DNA of 64,000 nucleotides, taken from positions 186,001-250,000 of the forward strand of contig NW_024104668.1 in assembly GCF_003945595.2 (NCBI RefSeq), written 5' to 3'. Positions 59,331-64,000 of this stretch are shown here, one piece after another (positions within the stretch are counted from its first letter, which is position 1; every line of letters begins with the position of its first letter). The stretch comes from Pipra filicauda. Lineage: Eukaryota > Chordata > Aves > Passeriformes > Pipridae. Under the pieces are notes generated by a model that ran no database searches, was not told the DNA's origin, and saw only the letters and a program-made list of their open reading frames with translations. Made by a program: the position numbers and the translations under genes.

Positions 59331-62300
59331 TTAAAAAGAAGGAGGGGAAGGGGAAGAAAAAAAAGCCCAGCCAATCACATATTTTCTTGTAAACATATTT
59401 TCCCTGGAAATAGAAGAATTGTTGTGTAAAAATGAGAAAAGGTGCAAGATTTAAATTTCTACTTATAAATCTAATATTTTAGCTTAGCATTAATTTACCA
59501 GTTAAGTCTTTCTTATTACCTTGTCATTGGTGAAGTTTTCTCCTAAGATATAAATATACCAAGCTGAAGAGTTTCACAAAATACTATACATATTTATAAT
59601 AAACTTTTTTTTATTTTTAAAGTAAGTTGTTAATATGTAACACTTACCATGTTTCTTTCTTGATTTTCTTACTTGGCTTTAAAATAACAGATTATTTTGT
59701 TTAAGATTTAAAAATCTGTTTAAATTAATGCTATAACCTATTTTCCTGTTTTACTTATTAGTAAGTACTACTATCATGTCTCAGTATAGCAGAGAGTATT
59801 ATTGCTACTGTAATAAGTGATTTATTAGTTACCATTTCTACAGCACATGAAGTAGTTTCCAGTACTTTTTACACCTGCAGTGAGAATAGCAAATCTCTTC
59901 AAGGCACTTCTAGCACAATTGTAAAAAGTCTGTAACAAGGAATTGATTTTTGAATAAGCTTTATCATGGTGTCAGTAGGTACAGTGTAAAATCTGTCCTT
60001 ATGTCGTGCAACTAACATACCCACTCTCTGCATTCTGTCTTTTCACAGGGGAATATACAGAAAGAATTTTTCTACTAGGAAGAAAAAAAATGTAACCCTA
60101 AATTAAAGGAGCCTTGTCCTCATACTTGTTAATTTGAATCAATGCATTTTGTATTAACTTCCTTCTAGTATAAGGACTTGACCTTCTTAGGCACTTGCAG
60201 TGCAAAATCATATCAATAGCGTCTCTATGGAAATCTCTGCATGTACCAAAAAAACCCAGCAAAATTTACTTTGTGCAATAAGCTACTTATACTGCACAAC
60301 AACTGGAATGCATGTAAGAACAAAATACTAACTGTCATTTTGCTAGAAATTTTTACTGTGGTGGTTTTGCACCTTCAAGGGGTTGCACTATTTCCCTTGG
60401 TCTTCATATAGTCTTCTGTTATCAGTAGAATGTGGGTTGGTGAAAAGCTTTCTATATTGGTATTAAGAGCTTAAATCAATATATTGTCACTAGAAAAGCA
60501 GATTCAATCTTAATCCTGTTATCTAAGGGACAGCAGTTAATTTGTCTGCCTTGTGAAACTGATCCTTTCTTTGCAGATTTCCTAAACTGAGGAAAAATTT
60601 TCAAAGGATCTGTGTGATCTGATTTAGTATTTTAAATTCATGAGCTTAAGCATCTAACTTTACTTACTTTAAAGCAAATGTAAAAGGAGTAAGTGTCAAC
60701 TTAGTATATTTTTATAGGTAATACAGGTTTACATAGCTTTTATTGTTACCTTTTGACCGTAATATACTGGGTAATTACAAATAAGCTATTTTGTATCTCA
60801 AAGAAATAGTATCAAAACAAAAACTTTATTATATATTGCACTATTAATGTTTTTGTGTGTGCAGACCACATATAATGTACTGATAAAGCTATGTCCTCCA
60901 CTTGTCTCTGTCATCTAGCCACTCATTTGGCTATATAGGCTGAAGATTTCTTCATATCTCTATTTTATTTGATCATGGTTTATTATACAAACATTATCTG
61001 AACTGTATTGAAAGTATTGCACAAGTTAACCAAGTAAAAAGAGAATAATTATCTTTGTAAGCAAGCCAATCACTCAGTTTTTATGCCAAGATTTTTACTA
61101 GATAATAGGCAATAAAATATTTGTATAGACTGTTCTACAACCTGTGTCAAAATTTATACTGCTGACCTCTCTGTGAACTGACACTAAACCATCTTTACCT
61201 GCCTGCCATAGAAACCTTGTTAAACCTGTAAAGTTATCAAGTTTCAAATTAAGTTTCAATCTCAAAATTTAAGTTAGTGATTAAGATCCTGCTTCTGTAT
61301 ACACTAGGTATATCTGGTGACTTCCATGTGCATCAAGAGCCATGTTTACTCTGAAGACTATTTGCATTCATACATTTTAATACATGCTCAGCTGAATGCA
61401 ATAGACTACAAATTCTGATGTAAAAAATCTATATTGCACTTCAATTCTCTTCATATGCTACTGTTTGCAATGGGACTCCACTTTTAGCCTGTATCTTTCT
61501 GTTGACTGAATAAACCTAGGATAGCATCCTAACTCAAAAATTGAGAAAAAGTGGATTCTCACGTTATTTTCCTGAAAATAAAAATTTCTCTGGATATTCT
61601 ATTAATACCTAATAGTTTCCAATTCAGATGTTCTGTTCTGCAAGTTAGAAGCTTTACAGTGTGGTGTTTAGTTCTTTTGTTGCTAATAGGTACCTGTTTG
61701 GGAAGAAAGGAGGATAGAGTTACAGGTTGAGGTCAAACAAATGTTTTGCTACTTTCTAAGACAGACATTCATAATTATTGCGTAGTTATTACTTAGAATG
61801 GCCTCCTAGAAGATGACAAGAACTAAGTCTATGACTGGATTTAGATTCAAACTAAAGCTCAGTTGTCCTGTGAAATTGCTGCCAGCAGAGGACCCTCACT
61901 GGGGTCAAAGTACCAGGTTCTGTCACTGTGGTTCATACATCAAATAAGATTGGGAAGATTGATCTCGTACATTGAGGTAGAGTGCAATTCAAATTGGTCA
62001 GTAAATATGCACTTGTGCACAAGTGTGTAGTGAAGGATTGAACATACTGTGCAGTTAATAGGCTACCGTGTCTCTGAGAAGATTATACGATAAAGGACTG
62101 ATTGTACAGTGAAGAAGAGGCTATGTCCAGGTAGTCATTGAAATTGGGCATTAAGTACATTATATTAGCTAAGGAGCAAGTTGTAACCTAGTTTTTTTTT
62201 TCTATTTTAAAAGGTCTTTTTAATATATTCTCACAATTGACTCAGTCTAATAAGTAATACTATGTTTAAAAAATCCTAGTCATCTAATTTCATATTCTAA

Positions 62301-62591
62301 TGAGAACTTAGTAGGTGCCATTTCACCTAGTGTTTATGGAAATATTAACTTCTACTTTTCCTTATTTATTAAAAAACAATTAATTTGGAGTTATTAAGTT
62401 CCACTGAAAAATTACCAGACATTTTCTCATGTCATTGCAGGTCAAATCAACTGAAGTAGCAAAGGCAGGTTAAAAAACAGACTGGCTACCAAATTTAGCA
62501 AACTACAAGCTGTTCATTCAAAAGTTCATAATAGTTCACTAATTTAAATAGAAAGACTCCTAAACAAATAAAGGAAGCCCCTCCTGATATC
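59331..62591. other. Non-coding stretch
   Basis: Nothing recognised in about 3.3 kb. Confidence 0.5.
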
Positions 62592-63003
62592 ACAGAATCA
62601 TAGAATCAGACAGGTTGGAAAAGACCTTCAGGTTCAACCCTTGATCCATTACCACAGTGGTTGCTAGACCATGGCACTTAGTGCCATACCCAGTCTTATC
62701 TTAAAAACCTCCAGGGACGGTGAATCCACTACCTCCCTGGACAGCCCATTCCAATGCCTGATTACTCTCTCTGTAAAAAATATCTTCCTAATATCCAGCT
62801 TAAACCTCTTCTGGCAGAGCTTAAGACCATGCCCTCTTGTCCTACTGCTGGAGAAGAGACCAATCCCCACCTGGCTACAACCTCCTTTCAGGGAGTTGTA
62901 GAGAGTGATGGGGACACCCCTGAACCTCCTCTTCTCCAGGCTAAACAACCTCATCTCCCTCAGCCTCTCCTCATAGGACTTGTGCTTGAGATGCTTGGTC
63001 ACC
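62592..63003 (-). mobile_element. CR1 LINE, 5'-truncated, minus strand
   Basis: The complete 3' end (CACAGAATCATAGAATCAGA) is at 62592 and the truncation is near 63003. It is close in sequence to the CR1 at 4996-5446 over its full length. Both are short 3' fragments of one subfamily. Confidence 0.92.
62664..63002 (-). pseudogene. CR1 ORF2 C-terminal remnant (112 codons)
   Basis: Continuous frame: [74 protein letters not shown], then a stop after LSAMV. It ends at the same point as the 5079-5294 copy, indicating the native ORF2 stop for this subfamily. Confidence 0.87.
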
Positions 63004-63643
63004 TGCTGTGTTTTGGTTTTGCTAGCTCATTTATCCCTACCAACAAACCATTAAATTAGAACATTTTTGATCGGTCCTCTCTGTCTAGAGTTACCTGTCA
63101 CATACTATTAAAGACCCAGATTCTATCAGTTTTTCTAAAGTTTTTTTCAAAAGTATTTTTCTTTTGTGCATCCTGGTTTTATACAATCTATCTAGAACAT
63201 AGCTCAAATATGAGAAGGAAAAGTCTATGTTGATGATGACTTTCCTTACCACTTACTTTTAGACATGTGGATGTGGAGAGATGAAACAGTGAACATCAGA
63301 GATGTCTTTGGGGAAGATATTATTTATGCAGAAATGGGGTGCCACTGGGTAGAAGATAAATTATACTTCAGAATAATTATGCATCCAAGAGGTATCTGAC
63401 ATAAATCATCATCTTCAAACTCCGAATCATAGAGCCCTGTGTTCAGGCTAACCTGAACTTAGACCAGAGTGTACAATAACATTACTTTAACTGTGTTTTG
63501 CAGAGTAGATCACACTTACTGCAAGCTGCATACTGAATGAAGAGAATGAGGCTTCCATAAAAATCTGGGTCTAAATATCTAGGTAAGTGACTTAGTTCTT
63601 ATGTAAAAGTACTTATCGCAAATAAAATTTTATTTTGAAATGG
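63004..63643. other. Spacer
   Basis: Nothing recognised. Confidence 0.45.
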
Positions 63644-64000
63644 TGTCCTAGTTAGAACAGCTAGTTAGAACCAGTTCATCATTGTATGGGTGTAACCCAA
63701 AACTGTGTATTCTATAGCCTTCCATGCCATTTCCCAGAAACTTGTCAACAGACTATTCGCACCCTCTGCCCATAGAGCCTGACTCCTCAGGCTATAAACT
63801 AGGTGTTAAGAGGCCTGTGAGATAGGAGGATGCTCTTGTCCTCACACCCTTTGTGGAACTCCCCGCCCTGAGGGAAGCACTGAACATTTCTGCCTGAACT
63901 GGAGGATATATAATCTTGGAGTCTTGGGACTTTTTTAACCACTCGTGGGATCCAGAGGAAGGCTTCAGATCACCGCTCTCAACCAAACTGCAACCACCAC
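63644..64000 (+). mobile_element. Probable LTR start, cut by window end
   Basis: Begins TGTCCTAGTTAGAACAGC, has a TATA-like GGATATATAATC (63904-63915), and rises in GC content toward the edge. This is the pattern of U3 plus promoter of an LTR in plus orientation. The 3' half lies outside the window, so neither ends nor TSD can be checked. Confidence 0.42.

Noticed and set aside
1..64000. CRISPR array, bacterial operon or plasmid content
   Set aside because: CR1 elements, avian LTRs and a tRNA-derived SINE throughout show vertebrate nuclear DNA. No regularly spaced repeats or prokaryotic-style dense coding are seen.
1..64000. Intact retroviral gag, pol or env genes
   Set aside because: All retroviral material seen consists of solo or truncated LTRs; no long frame with retroviral motifs is present in any frame.

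Overview
The window reads as non-coding nuclear DNA from a bird. It is AT-rich and carries many 5'-truncated CR1 LINE copies, which are the dominant avian LINE and are recognised by their ORF2 C-terminal peptide and by 3' ends close to GATTCTATGATTCT. It also carries many solo LTRs of avian endogenous retroviruses. I found no convincing exon of a host protein-coding gene; the open frames are either CR1 ORF2 remnants or chance frames in LTRs and simple repeats. The species or order cannot be fixed from the sequence alone.

Layout. Positions 374-706 hold a tRNA-Glu-derived SINE flanked by a perfect 12-bp target-site duplication (TSD). An ERVL-like LTR remnant (about 4015-4594) and a CR1 (4996-5446) follow. 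A 1.1-kb LTR (6305-7410) has a directly repeated host block of about 93 bp on both sides. Another 1.1-kb LTR (9334-10466) has a relative in the opposite orientation at 44401-45473. Between 11100 and 14276 lies a 455-bp inverted repeat whose arms match base for base, around a 2.27-kb spacer that contains a long (TTTTCC)n tract. CR1 pieces lie at 17848-18665 and 19580-19990, then an LTR with internal repeats (about 20306-21131) and a short solo LTR with a 6-bp TSD (22877-23233).

The stretch 23240-28939 is mostly unique. It is followed by a CR1 (28940-29505), an LTR with a second 410-bp LTR-like element nested in it (about 31275-32102), two more LTRs (33451-33975 and 34668-35206), and 9.2 kb without recognisable repeats. 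The 44.4-55.5 kb interval is dense in transposable elements: LTR, LTR fragment, long CR1, CR1, CR1 with a 305-codon frame, solo LTR with a perfect TSD, CR1. The rest, 55.5-64 kb, is mostly unique sequence with one CR1 tail, one CR1, and the start of another LTR cut by the window edge.

Nothing here forms an operon or pathway. The biology is retrotransposition (CR1, SINE), proviral integration followed by LTR-LTR recombination to solo LTRs, and local rearrangement. The observations most worth following are the SINE with its TSD, the perfect inverted repeat, and the LTR bounded by an anomalously long direct duplication.
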